Source of the DNA: Phycisphaerae bacterium
GTDB taxonomy: Bacteria > Planctomycetota > Phycisphaerae > SM23-33
DNA length: 64,000 nucleotides
Direction: 5' to 3'
NCBI GenBank assembly: GCA_011050235.1
Contig: DRGC01000055.1
Location: 1 to 64,000, forward strand
Of this stretch, positions 1 to 8,982 are shown one piece after another. The position numbers were made by a program, and so were the translations under genes. Every line of letters begins with the position of its first letter. Position 1 is the stretch's first letter. The notes beneath the pieces were generated by a model. It ran no database searches and was not told the origin of the DNA. It saw only the letters and a list, made by a program, of their open reading frames with translations.

Positions 1-1260
1 CGGCAGCGTCCGCAGCACCGACACCGGCATCAGCGGGGGCCGGTCGGCCGACCAGGCCTTGGCCTGGGCGTCCCACGAACCGCGCTCCCACGATGCCAGC
101 AGCAGCAACTCGCACTTGAACGTCACCCGCAGGACGGGGTCCGGCCCGTAGTAATAAAGATCCTGGGGCATCTGGACCTCTTCCTGCATGTCGACGCTCA
201 GGATGGTATGGTAGTTGATGGACGTCAGTGTCCGCTCCAACTCGCCCACATGCCTCAAGGGTAGGGTGACGATGAACTGGTAGTACACAACGTCATACAG
301 CTTGCTGGCCGATCGCTCGGTCAACGTTGCCCGCTTTGGCGGGCCCTCTTCCGCACCGGCGGTGATCACGCCCGCAGCCGGCGCCGCAGCGGCGACGGCG
401 GACGAGGTGTAGCCGAAAACGCTCAACTTCCAAAGGCGCCGCACGGCCGACTGCGCCACGCTGGGTGTGATGGTCTTGTCGGGATCCCCCTGCTGCAGGG
501 CGGTGATTGCGGCGTCGTTGGTCTTGCCGATCGCCGCCAGGACGTCGCGGGTGACCCACAGGTTCAGCTGGGCCTGCCACAACTGCTTCTCCGTGGCGTC
601 GGTGGTCGGCTGTGTGAAAACGAAATCCAGCGCCGACGCGTCGGCGTAGATCAACTTGTCCCGCACGCTCTCCTGGCGGACGGCGTCGCGCGCGGCCATT
701 CGGGCCTGCTTGACAAGGGCCGGATCGTCCGGCTTGGCGGCGCGCCACTCGTCTGTCGCCCGGAGGTTGTTGATCCACACGGGCACGGCGTCGTCGACAT
801 CCTCCTCGGTGGCGGGGGTGGCGGCCTTGAGCGGCTCGAGCATCGCCTTGAGGCGCTCGATGTAGCTGGTCGTGAGATTGTACTTCAGGTGCATGCCCCA
901 CTGGGTATAGACGGCACGGTCGATGGGAAAGGCGTGGATGGTTTCTTGCTCACCGGTTTCGTCGACGACTGTGGCCGCCAGCACCTCAAGATTGCGGCTG
1001 TTCCACTTGGTGCTGTCGTTGATGACCTGCTCCAATCCGGCCTTGACCGATTCGACGCGCTGCTCCTCGGCATCGACGATCTCCTGATTGATCGGACGGC
1101 GGTAAAGGTTACGCAGCTTATTGCCCAGGTTCTCTCGCTCTTTGACGGCGGCCTGAATATTGTCGTCCAGCGACATGTTGGCCGTTAGCAGCAACCCGCC
1201 GATGACGACCACCGCCACACCCACGATGATGAGAACCAGATGCTGTCGGATGAATTCCAT
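1..1260 (-). CDS. PilO-like type IV pilus assembly protein (partial, runs off left edge)
   Basis: The frame is open from the ATG at 1260 to the window edge, giving 420 codons with no stop seen. The protein starts MEFIRQHLVLIIVG: a short cytoplasmic tip, one membrane helix at about residues 8-26, then a charged, probably coiled segment (about 32-75). This is the bitopic layout of PilO-type inner-membrane alignment proteins. A GGAGAG ribosome site sits about 9 nt before the ATG, and the gene lies 18 nt after the pilM stop, so both are probably one transcript. The order PilM, PilN (fused), then this protein matches the usual pilMNO order, which is the main support for the call. Sequence similarity to PilO itself is not obvious, so the name is inference. 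Confidence 0.6.
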   Translation of the reverse strand, partial: MEFIRQHLVLIIVGVAVVVIGGLLLTANMSLDDNIQAAVKERENLGNKLRNLYRRPINQEIVDAEEQRVESVKAGLEQVINDSTKWNSRNLEVLAATVVDETGEQETIHAFPIDRAVYTQWGMHLKYNLTTSYIERLKAMLEPLKAATPATEEDVDDAVPVWINNLRATDEWRAAKPDDPALVKQARMAARDAVRQESVRDKLIYADASALDFVFTQPTTDATEKQLWQAQLNLWVTRDVLAAIGKTNDAAITALQQGDPDKTITPSVAQSAVRRLWKLSVFGYTSSAVAAAAPAAGVITAGAEEGPPKRATLTERSASKLYDVVYYQFIVTLPLRHVGELERTLTSINYHTILSVDMQEEVQMPQDLYYYGPDPVLRVTFKCELLLLASWERGSWDAQAKAWSADRPPLMPVSVLRTLP

Positions 1261-1278
1261 CTTGTCGCTCTCCGGGCG

Positions 1279-3192
1279 TTAGGGCCCCTCGCCGCCGCCG
1301 GGCTGACCGTCTGTGTCGATCGCGATGTACCACGTGACCATCACGAGGCTGTCGCCAGCCATATCCTCGTCGGGAAGCAGCGGGTCCGGCTGGCTGATGG
1401 GCAGCGCCTCGCCGTCGGCGCTCTCCACCGGCGGCCGGCCGGCCGACGTCTGAATATTGCACGCCAGCACCGAGATCGCCGGCAGGGCGCCGGCAATCTG
1501 CTTGCTGCGATGACGCATGCGCTCCAGGCGCAGGATTGTCTCGTCGATGGGCATCGGCGTCCGTCCGACCATCGTCACCACGAACCCTCGTCCGGTGGGC
1601 GCCGTGGCGTTGTCCAGCAACTCCCGTGGGATTCGTTTGCCCACCTGGGCGGCGTACGAGGCCGTAATCGTCTGAACGATGATCGCCCGCCGGGCAGACC
1701 GTTTGATCTTTCCGATCGCCTCCAGCGCGCGTTTTCGGCCGCCGTCGTCGGCGGCGCGGGCGTAGGCGGCCAGCAGCGCCTGGACGTCGCGCCCGTCATC
1801 GCCGGCGGTGATGCTGCGAATCGAATCGCCGATCATCGCGTGAATCGCCGGCCAGACCTCCCGATAGGCCAGCATCGCGAAGTAGTCGTCGATCTGCTGC
1901 TGTTCGGCCCGCCCGGCGTCTTTGACCTTGTTGTATTCTTTTCGGAGGTTCTCCAGCCGCCGCACGGTCGATTTCGCTTCGCTCAGGACCGCGGGGTTCT
2001 TCTTGACGCTCGGCAGCGACCGGCTGTCGGCAAACGCCCGATACGTCGGAACCCCAAGCGACAGCAGCAGCGCCGCCGCCGTGGCGGCAAACCACGGAAT
2101 CTTGCGCACCCACAGACGACGGCGGGCGATTTCTTCCGGCAGAAGGTTCGTCGTCACCCGTGTCGGGCGCAGCACCTGCGCCGCCAGCCCGTAGGCCACC
2201 GCGAACGACAGGACGCCCTCGCCGAACCCGGGCACGTTGACGCCCTCGGCCGGGGAGATCTGCTTGAAGCTGTCCAGCCGCGTCACCGGAAATTGAAGGT
2301 TCTGCTCGAGGAACTTCTGCAGACCCGGCAGGCGAAACCCGTTGCCCAGGCCCAGCAGCTTGGTGAAGGTACTCTCGCGATGCAGCGAAATGTAGTACCC
2401 CACCGACCGCTGGATTTCCTGGACCAGGTCGGCAAACACAGGCCGCATCGCCTGGAAAACCTGGCGGGCGTATTTGCTGGTCGCAGCGGTGCGCTTGAGT
2501 TTCTCGGCCTTGGCGAACGACAGCTTGAACGCCCGCGCCAGCGCCTCGGTAAAGTTGTTGCCGCCGATCTGGATCGTGCGGGTCCACAGCTTCGATCCGT
2601 CGACGACGATCAGGTCGGTCTTGTCGGCCCCGACATCGGCGACCAGCGTCGCGCCCTCGGCGGCGGCCTGCTCGTCGAAGGTCACAAAGTTATACACCGC
2701 CAGCGGCGCCACCTGCACCACGTCGGCGTGCAAGCCGACATCCGACAGATGCGCCAACGCCTCGGCGATATCCTGACGCTTCATCGCGAAGATGCCGACC
2801 TCGATGTCCGGCGAGTCCTCGCTGGTGAAGGCCTGCCACTCCCAGACAACTTCCTCGATGGCGAATGGGATCTGCTGGGCGGCCTCGTACTGGACGATCC
2901 GCGGCAGCTCCTTGATATCCACCGGCGGTGGTTTGAAGAATCGCGTGAAGCTGCTCTGACCCGGCACGGCCAGCGCGATCGTCGCGCCCTGGGTACTGTG
3001 CCGTGAGAGAAACTGCTCCAACGACTGACGGATCAACTCGCCCTTGTCAACGTCGGGCTGAGAGAGAATCTCGGGGTGTTCGATGATGTCAAAATCCACC
3101 ACCTGAAGGATGCCCTCGAAGTCGACCACCTTCAGCGCCTTCAGCGCACACTGCCCGATGTCGATACCCCAAACCGTTCTGACTTTCGCCAT
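1279..3192 (-). CDS. pilM: PilM-PilN fusion, type IV pilus inner-membrane platform protein
   Basis: This 637-residue protein is too long for PilM alone (about 350). Residues 1-350 have the PilM actin-like ATPase fold: phosphate-1 motif WGIDIGQCALKA at the start, VADVGADKTDLIVV near 215, and GLGNGFRLPGL near 300. It continues into NLLPEEIARRR, the typical start of PilN, then a membrane helix at about 370-390 and an extracytoplasmic coil and PilN-like domain. PilM normally binds the PilN N-terminal peptide in the cytoplasm, so the fusion links two direct partners. The start ATG at 3192 is supported by the family-typical first residues. It is divergent from mtaB and co-oriented with the PilO-like gene. 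Confidence 0.85.
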   Translation of the reverse strand: MAKVRTVWGIDIGQCALKALKVVDFEGILQVVDFDIIEHPEILSQPDVDKGELIRQSLEQFLSRHSTQGATIALAVPGQSSFTRFFKPPPVDIKELPRIVQYEAAQQIPFAIEEVVWEWQAFTSEDSPDIEVGIFAMKRQDIAEALAHLSDVGLHADVVQVAPLAVYNFVTFDEQAAAEGATLVADVGADKTDLIVVDGSKLWTRTIQIGGNNFTEALARAFKLSFAKAEKLKRTAATSKYARQVFQAMRPVFADLVQEIQRSVGYYISLHRESTFTKLLGLGNGFRLPGLQKFLEQNLQFPVTRLDSFKQISPAEGVNVPGFGEGVLSFAVAYGLAAQVLRPTRVTTNLLPEEIARRRLWVRKIPWFAATAAALLLSLGVPTYRAFADSRSLPSVKKNPAVLSEAKSTVRRLENLRKEYNKVKDAGRAEQQQIDDYFAMLAYREVWPAIHAMIGDSIRSITAGDDGRDVQALLAAYARAADDGGRKRALEAIGKIKRSARRAIIVQTITASYAAQVGKRIPRELLDNATAPTGRGFVVTMVGRTPMPIDETILRLERMRHRSKQIAGALPAISVLACNIQTSAGRPPVESADGEALPISQPDPLLPDEDMAGDSLVMVTWYIAIDTDGQPGGGEGP

Positions 3193-3311
3193 GCCCTGTC
3201 CTCGGCGCCCGCGCCGTCAGCCGCTTGACCGGCGACGCGTCCGGCCGTTCATTGCACAGTCCGACTGCACTCGCCATCGGGCCGCTCCACACACAGCGGC
3301 GGCCCAGACGG

Positions 3312-3317
3312 TATAAT
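3312..3317 (+). promoter_or_regulatory. Possible -10 element upstream of mtaB
   Basis: A perfect TATAAT lies about 85 bases before the mtaB start in the 209-base divergent pilM-mtaB gap. No convincing -35 is seen 16-18 bases upstream, so this is only a candidate. Confidence 0.3.
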
Positions 3318-3401
3318 GGGCTTTTCGGTCACGAGATACAACGCGCTGCACTGTTTTTGTCTCTTGAGCGGTTTTTGCCCACCCAACCAGATGCCAACGC
3401 C

Positions 3402-4853
3402 ATGCGATTTACGCTGACAACGCTGGGCTGCAAGGTCAACCAATACGACGGCTGCGCCATCGCTACCGCGCTGCGCGGCGCGGGGTTGCGGTCGGTTGAA
3501 GAATCGGCCTGCGCCGACGTGGTGGTGATCAACACCTGCTGCGTGACGGCCACCGCTATGGCCAAGAGTCGCCAGGCCATCCGCCGTAGCGTCCGAGCCG
3601 CTGACGACCCGGCCGTCCTGATCGTCGGATGCTACGGCGACTACGACGCAGATCGCCTCGCCGCGATGCTGGCCGAGATGGGGATTCCGGCAGAGAAAAC
3701 TGCTATCATAGGCCATCATAATGACTTAGCCAAATCGCTCGATGATTTCCTCCGGCGGATTTCGCCGGTCAGCGGCGATGGAAGCCGCCCCGAAGCCGGC
3801 CAAGATCCTTCAGACGGTGGCCGCCCGTCGAGCATACGGTCACCGGCGACCATTAGAACGCGCCGCCAGCAGGCCGTCAAACGCAATCCCCCCGCGAGGG
3901 AACTCGGCCCCATCGACCGCTTCGATGGCCGCCAGCGGGCGTTCGTGAAGGTCCAGGACGGCTGCGACGCCTTCTGCACCTATTGTATTGTACCGTTCAC
4001 CCGCCCGCGGGTCTCGTGGAGGCCGGTCGATCGGGTCGTCGCCGAGGCCCGACAATTGGTGGCGGCCGGGCATAGGGAAATCGTCCTATGTGGCGTATGT
4101 CTAGGGGCTTACGGTCGCGACACGACTGTGAGAAACCGCGCCGAAGACCAACTGTCCGCCCTGCCCGCGCTGGTGGAGGCCGTCGCCTCGCTGGACGGGC
4201 TGTGGCGGGTGAGACTCTCCAGCCTCGAACCGGCCGATCTGACCGACGAATTGGTCGCCGTCTGCGCCGCTTCCCCTGCCGTCGCCCCCCACTTTCACCT
4301 GCCGCTACAGTCCGGCAGCGACGCCATCCTGACCCGCATGAACCGCCAGTACTCAGCCGACGACTTTCGCCGCTCGGTCGAGCGGCTGCGGGCCGCCTTC
4401 GATCGGCCCGCGGTGACCACCGACGTGATCGTGGGCTTTCCCGGCGAGAGCGACGCCGACTTCGACGCCACGCTCGCGATGGCCCGGGCCGCGCAGTTCG
4501 CCAAGATTCACGCCTTCCCCTTCAGCGCGATCGAGGGCACAGCCGCCCACGCCTGGCGCGATCGGCGCCCGCCCGACGCTACCGTCAAGCGCCGCCTCGC
4601 CTCCCTGGCCGACCTCGAACGCACCCTCGCCACCGACTACCGCCAACAGTTCGTCGGCCAAACCCTCCAAGGCCTGATCGAATCCCCCCGCCCCACCACC
4701 ACCGCCCGCCAAGCCATGACCGACCGCTACCTGACAATCTTCTTCACCCCCGACGCCACCCCGCCAGCCGCCCTAACCGGCCAACTCGCCACATTCCAAA
4801 TTGACAGCCTTTGCGACCAAGGCCTCACCGGACACCTGATCGCCCATCCCTGA
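3402..4853 (+). CDS. mtaB: tRNA N6-threonylcarbamoyladenosine (t6A37) methylthiotransferase MtaB
   Basis: MtaB converts t6A37 of ANN-decoding tRNAs to ms2t6A using two 4Fe-4S clusters and SAM. The 483-residue protein has the UPF0004 domain with Cys10 (GCKVNQYD), Cys46/47 (NTCCV) and Cys77 (VGCYG). The radical SAM triad CDAFCTYC is at Cys188, Cys192 and Cys195, and a C-terminal TRAM-like stretch begins near 415. The upstream frame is open from 3225, but the family N-terminus MRFTLTTLGC fixes the start at 3402. A decayed duplicate of its last third lies at 6434-6680, beyond the next gene. Confidence 0.93.
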   Translation: MRFTLTTLGCKVNQYDGCAIATALRGAGLRSVEESACADVVVINTCCVTATAMAKSRQAIRRSVRAADDPAVLIVGCYGDYDADRLAAMLAEMGIPAEKTAIIGHHNDLAKSLDDFLRRISPVSGDGSRPEAGQDPSDGGRPSSIRSPATIRTRRQQAVKRNPPARELGPIDRFDGRQRAFVKVQDGCDAFCTYCIVPFTRPRVSWRPVDRVVAEARQLVAAGHREIVLCGVCLGAYGRDTTVRNRAEDQLSALPALVEAVASLDGLWRVRLSSLEPADLTDELVAVCAASPAVAPHFHLPLQSGSDAILTRMNRQYSADDFRRSVERLRAAFDRPAVTTDVIVGFPGESDADFDATLAMARAAQFAKIHAFPFSAIEGTAAHAWRDRRPPDATVKRRLASLADLERTLATDYRQQFVGQTLQGLIESPRPTTTARQAMTDRYLTIFFTPDATPPAALTGQLATFQIDSLCDQGLTGHLIAHP

Positions 4854-4887
4854 ACACCTCCCCCTACCCCATTGCGGTCGTTCTATC
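4512..4887 (+). repeat. Parental copy of the mtaB 3'-end duplication
   Basis: This segment, from inside mtaB to 34 bases past its stop, matches 6434-6680 closely. The distal copy lacks 120 bases (4581-4700), an excision between two accg tetramers, and a further 9 bases near 4750. The two copies flank the protease gene at 5023-6417 as imperfect direct repeats. Confidence 0.85.
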
Positions 4888-5022
4888 AATGGATGATGGA
4901 GCCGAAACATGGTTGCCGGTGTCGCCGCAAACCACGCCACCCGCCGAGAAAACGGATTGCCTTATATTACAGTGGTGGTTATGTTATCTTTCTGATAATC
5001 GCACCACGAGAGGGGTCTTCCA

Positions 5023-6417
5023 ATGATCCGATATCGCTGTCCCAGGTGCAGGAGTGTGCTTGAGGCCGAGAGCGCTATGGCGGGCAAGCAGGACAAATGC
5101 CCGCTGTGTCGGCAAGTGTCGGTGGTCCCGTCGGCACGCAATTTGCGCCCATTCGGGATTGCCATAGCCGGCGCGTTGGTAGTGCTGTTTGCGGTCGGTG
5201 CGGCAGTTCCCTTATCCAGCGACGAAGCTCCCGACCGTCGGCCAGGCCCGGAGATGCCGCCGGACTCTCGCCCAAGCCCCCTTGGACGGGCCGGGGAGAT
5301 GGCAGGACCCAACCAAGCCGGAGCCGAGCAGGGAGGATTGTCGACGAAGGAGCTTTTCCGCCAATGCTCCCCAGCCGTGGTGAAGATTGTCAGCACCAAT
5401 AGGCAAGGCAGGCTCTTAGGCCAGGGGTCCGGGTTTCTTGTGAGTACAGATGGTCTTGTCGTGACGAGTTATCATGTCATCAAAGGCTGCCAACGGGCTG
5501 TGATCCATATGACGGGTGGGAGTGGGCGTCAGGAGATGGTCGTAAAGGGGGTCGTTGCGCTGGATATGGCCGGCGACTTGGCGTTACTACGCGTGGACAC
5601 AGGAGGCCTACGCGTAACATTCTTGGAGCTTGCGGGTGGGCCTCTGCCTGAAGTTGGTACCGAGGTGTTCGCCATCGGCAGTCCAGAGGGGCTCGAGAAC
5701 TCCTTCACCAAAGGCATTGTCAGCGGCCATCGCAAGGCGTCGCGTCTCGGCTCCCACTACGATGAGAGCATGTATTTCCTCCAAATTAGTACCCCTATAA
5801 GCCGTGGTTCAAGCGGCGGGCCCCTCTTGACGGAAGACGGCAAGGTTGTCGGTGTCACATCCGCCAGTTACCACGAAGCCTCGGCGCAGAACTTGAATTT
5901 TGCGGTGCCCGCTAACCGGGTATCGAAATTGCTCACGCAGCGGGGCAAGCTTCAGTCGCTCGCGAGCGCAGCAAATACGGCAGATACGGATACCGGCAAC
6001 CGGACCTTCAACTCGCAGTTGTCGCTGAAGGTCTACACGTGGACGTTGGATGGTGGTACGGAACTGGTCGGCGCCACGCCATCTGAGACGCTCCTTGAGA
6101 TTCCGGAATGCCCGTATTGGTGGGTCGAGCCACGCGGCCCTGTGGACATGGCCAAGCTTAGCCGGGAAATCCACTCAAAACGCGTCACCGGGCTGGCGTT
6201 GCTTGTTGCGACAGATGCGGACCTGGCCCACCTGAAGGGCCTGACCGGTTCGCAGCGGCTCTACCTCAGCGAGACAGACATCACGGATGCGGGCCTGGCC
6301 CACCTGAAGGAGCTGACGGGCTTGAAGCGGCTCTACCTCAACCGCACAAATATCACGGATGGGGGGCTTCGCGAACTGCGAAAAGCACTTCCGGGAACCG
6401 ACATTAGATTCCCCTGA
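5023..6417 (+). CDS. Membrane-anchored zinc-ribbon / trypsin-like (S1C) serine protease with LRR tail
   Basis: The 464-residue architecture is planctomycete-like. An N-terminal zinc ribbon (CPRC at 6-9, CPLC near 28-31) is followed by a membrane helix (about 44-64), a Pro-rich linker and a DegP-type trypsin domain (about 105-310). The catalytic triad is visible: His in TSYHVIKG, Asp in MAGDLALL and Ser in SRGSSGGPLL. The C-terminus carries two to three leucine-rich repeats of the DAGLAHLKELTGL type. No PDZ domain is seen. The start follows an AGAGGGG ribosome site. Codon use is more relaxed (AGG, ATA, GTA, TTG) than in mtaB, and the gene sits between two copies of the mtaB 3' end, which suggests acquisition. 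Substrate unknown. Confidence 0.85.
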   Translation: MIRYRCPRCRSVLEAESAMAGKQDKCPLCRQVSVVPSARNLRPFGIAIAGALVVLFAVGAAVPLSSDEAPDRRPGPEMPPDSRPSPLGRAGEMAGPNQAGAEQGGLSTKELFRQCSPAVVKIVSTNRQGRLLGQGSGFLVSTDGLVVTSYHVIKGCQRAVIHMTGGSGRQEMVVKGVVALDMAGDLALLRVDTGGLRVTFLELAGGPLPEVGTEVFAIGSPEGLENSFTKGIVSGHRKASRLGSHYDESMYFLQISTPISRGSSGGPLLTEDGKVVGVTSASYHEASAQNLNFAVPANRVSKLLTQRGKLQSLASAANTADTDTGNRTFNSQLSLKVYTWTLDGGTELVGATPSETLLEIPECPYWWVEPRGPVDMAKLSREIHSKRVTGLALLVATDADLAHLKGLTGSQRLYLSETDITDAGLAHLKELTGLKRLYLNRTNITDGGLRELRKALPGTDIRFP

Positions 6418-6433
6418 TCACATTTGACGGCTA

Positions 6434-6646
6434 GCCTTTCCCTTCAGCGCGATCGAGGGCACAGCCGCCCACGCCTGGCGCGATCGGCGCCCGCCCGACG
6501 CCACCGCCCGCCAAGCCATGACCGACCGCTACCTGACAATCTTCTTCTCCCCCCCGCCAGCCGCCCTAACCGGCCAACTCGCCACATTCCAAATCGACAT
6601 CCTCTGCAACCAAGGCCTCACCGGAGGCCCGATCGCATATCCCTGA
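6434..6646 (+). pseudogene. Decayed second copy of the mtaB C-terminus
   Basis: The reading frame from about 6434 to the TGA at 6644-6646 encodes the MtaB C-terminal region without a start codon; an in-frame TGA lies at 6425-6427. It has lost 40 codons and 3 codons relative to 4512-4853, both multiples of three, so the frame is intact. DNA similarity continues to about 6680, past the stop. It begins 17 bases after the protease stop codon. It is probably not translated. Confidence 0.8.
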
Positions 6647-6680
6647 ACACCTCCCCTTACCCCGTCGCGGCCGTTCCATT

Positions 6681-7044
6681 CGCGCTGGCGCGGGCGGCAT
6701 TGGAGGCGAGCCAAGCGCCGTGATCTGACGCCAAATGGCCATATCTCAGGAAAGCCGGGGATGGAACGGACAAGGTCAATTCGCACTGCGACAATGCCCT
6801 TCCGGACGGTGCCTTTTCTGCCGTTCTGGAGCGACGAAATCCGTTGGCGGACTCATCCTCCGAGCCCGAAGTGAGAAAACTTGGGATTTTGGTAGGCGCA
6901 AGCGGGGGGGGGGGGCAGTAGAATCCAGATGAGGGCGGCTGGCAGCGGGGCCCGGCAAGGTCATCCGGGAAATTTCGACTCAGAAATGATGTGGCCCCCC
7001 CGATCATGGCCACGAAGCACGGACTCTAAGAGATTGAAAGGAAA
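6681..7044. other. Non-coding gap with a 12-G homopolymer
   Basis: No credible gene is seen between the mtaB relic and the radical SAM gene. The notable element is an uninterrupted run of twelve G at 6904-6915, about 130 bases upstream of the next start codon. Confidence 0.6.
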
Positions 7045-8883
7045 ATGGTCAGGGCTTCACCTGGCCGGGTGACGCGTATGAAACTGGCTCTTATTTCGCC
7101 TCCAGAGACTCCTCCGTTTGGTCCGCCAATGTCGATCATAGCGCTCAAGTCGTACGCGCAGGAGCGCGACGTTACGGTCGTCCCGATAGACGCCAATATC
7201 GATGCGATTCACTACACCCTCAGTCCGGAAAAGCGGCTGCAGTTTGGCGAGTTCGCCTTAGCGTCGCTGACGAACGGATTGACGGGTCGAGGAGAGCCCA
7301 AGATCACAGCAAGACGTACTATCGTTCCCGGTGAGCCCCCCCCCCGGCTCGATTCGGCGCGCGCTCAAGTCGTCCTGGACCAGCTCGAGAGCATCTGGCG
7401 GGAGGACGGTTTCGCAATGACCAAAGACGGCTTCAAGTCCGAGTTGGCCATCTTGAACGATGCTCTCATTATGGCTTCACTTCGCATGTACCCCCACAAC
7501 ATCACGGTGTGGGGAGGAGTCCCTGCCTCGACGGACCTCTTTCGCAGCCAAAGGTACAATCCCTATCTCCAGTACTATCAGGAGGATCTTGTCCCTTCTC
7601 TGATAGAGCTTTCACCGGACCTCATCGGGATATCCTTTAGCTACATGGACCAGTTCTTCTACGTCGTGTCCCTGGTCAGGACGCTCAGAGCCGCTGGTCT
7701 CACTACGCCGGTCGTTATCGGTGGATCGGGTTTCACCACGATATGCAAGGCGGCCGGTTCGGACGTGGAGCCGACAATTCCCGTCGACAGTGGGTACCGA
7801 ATCATCGCCGTCAGCAGCATGCTGGGCACGTTGGACCCGCTTGCCGGCGGGAAGATGAGCTCCTCCGAGGTCATCACCGTAGGCGTCCAAGGCGAAGGCG
7901 AGGGCCCCCTTGGGGAGATATGCCGCCGTCTGGCACAAGGGGAGCCCTTTCTTGACGTGCCGAGCCTCGTCTATATCGATCCAGACAAGCGTGCGGTGAT
8001 CTTCAACGATAGGTGTGCGGCTCTTCCCGGCGATGAAATACCCAAGATGGATCTTGCTGGTCTGGGCATCGGCAAGAAGTACCTCTCGCCTATTCCCATG
8101 GCGCCGATCATAGCGTCTCGCGGGTGCTACTGGAACAAGTGCACGTTCTGCAACCTTCCCCACACACTCGACAGCCGATATCGCGTGCTGCCGATAGACA
8201 CTGTCCTGGCGACGGCGGAATCCTACGTCAATGAGTTCGGCGTCGAATTGGCGTTCTTCTGCGACGAGATGATGGGCCCGCCAAGACTGCGCGACTTGAC
8301 CGACAGGTTGGCGCAGAAGGACCTCTCCCTGCCCTTCTTCACAATGCTCCATATCGAAAAGGGTCATTTGCCTGTCATCGGATCTGCCGCCAAGGGAGGC
8401 CTGAAGTTCGTAGCCTTCGGCCTGGAGTCCGCCTGCGAGCGGGTCGCCGCCATGATGAACAAGGGGTACAAGCTGGATGTTGCCAAGGAACTGCTTGACG
8501 AATGTGTCCGCCATGGCGTGCGCGTGCAATACTTCGTCATGTTCGGCTTTCCGACCGAGACGCCCGCCGAAGCCGACGAGACGCTGGAGTATCTGGCCAG
8601 CAACCATGACAAGCTGTGGTGCATCAGGGCCACACCATGGTTACTGACGCCAAGCAGCCACATTCACTCGCATCCGGAGGAGTTCGGCATGGTTGCCAGT
8701 CCTGGCAAGACCATTACCCCGGACGATTCGACCAGCTACACAATGACCAAAGGGATCGATTACCGACAGGCTAAAGAGTACGTCCAACAGCTCCGGAGGG
8801 ACCCCGACCTGAGGCGCATCGTCCTGACCAACGGACAAGAGGACTACAGAGCCATCCTCGACATGCTCGAGAGCAGCCCGTAG
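7045..8883 (+). CDS. B12-binding-type radical SAM protein, substrate unknown
   Basis: The 612-residue protein opens with MKLALISPPETPP (from the internal ATG at 7078), typical of an N-terminal cobalamin-binding-like Rossmann domain. The segment LIGISFSYMDQF near 190 and GVQGEGEGPLGEI near 280 fit that domain. The radical SAM cluster motif is GCYWNKCTFC (about 355-364), the CX4CX2C variant seen in some B12 radical SAM enzymes. It is followed by FFCDEMMGPP and FGLESACERV, matching strand motifs of the barrel. The ATG at 7045 has a GAAAGGAAA ribosome site 4 nt away; 7078 is the alternative. Codon use is unlike the housekeeping neighbours. A ten-C tract lies in the coding region at 7336-7345. Nothing nearby suggests a substrate. 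Confidence 0.85.
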   Translation: MVRASPGRVTRMKLALISPPETPPFGPPMSIIALKSYAQERDVTVVPIDANIDAIHYTLSPEKRLQFGEFALASLTNGLTGRGEPKITARRTIVPGEPPPRLDSARAQVVLDQLESIWREDGFAMTKDGFKSELAILNDALIMASLRMYPHNITVWGGVPASTDLFRSQRYNPYLQYYQEDLVPSLIELSPDLIGISFSYMDQFFYVVSLVRTLRAAGLTTPVVIGGSGFTTICKAAGSDVEPTIPVDSGYRIIAVSSMLGTLDPLAGGKMSSSEVITVGVQGEGEGPLGEICRRLAQGEPFLDVPSLVYIDPDKRAVIFNDRCAALPGDEIPKMDLAGLGIGKKYLSPIPMAPIIASRGCYWNKCTFCNLPHTLDSRYRVLPIDTVLATAESYVNEFGVELAFFCDEMMGPPRLRDLTDRLAQKDLSLPFFTMLHIEKGHLPVIGSAAKGGLKFVAFGLESACERVAAMMNKGYKLDVAKELLDECVRHGVRVQYFVMFGFPTETPAEADETLEYLASNHDKLWCIRATPWLLTPSSHIHSHPEEFGMVASPGKTITPDDSTSYTMTKGIDYRQAKEYVQQLRRDPDLRRIVLTNGQEDYRAILDMLESSP

Positions 8884-8982
8884 AGCGTACAAGCAGGGCG
8901 AATCGAGAACTAATCGGGATCACGTGGGAAGCCGGGGCCGGGCGCTTGTTCGGGTTGGCTGGGGGGCGTACAATCGCGCGGG

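Noticed and set aside
1240-3006. 588-codon plus-strand frame opposite pilM
   Set aside because: It is antisense to a clear PilM gene, rich in Arg/His/Gln, and has no family features. GC-rich codons make such shadows common.
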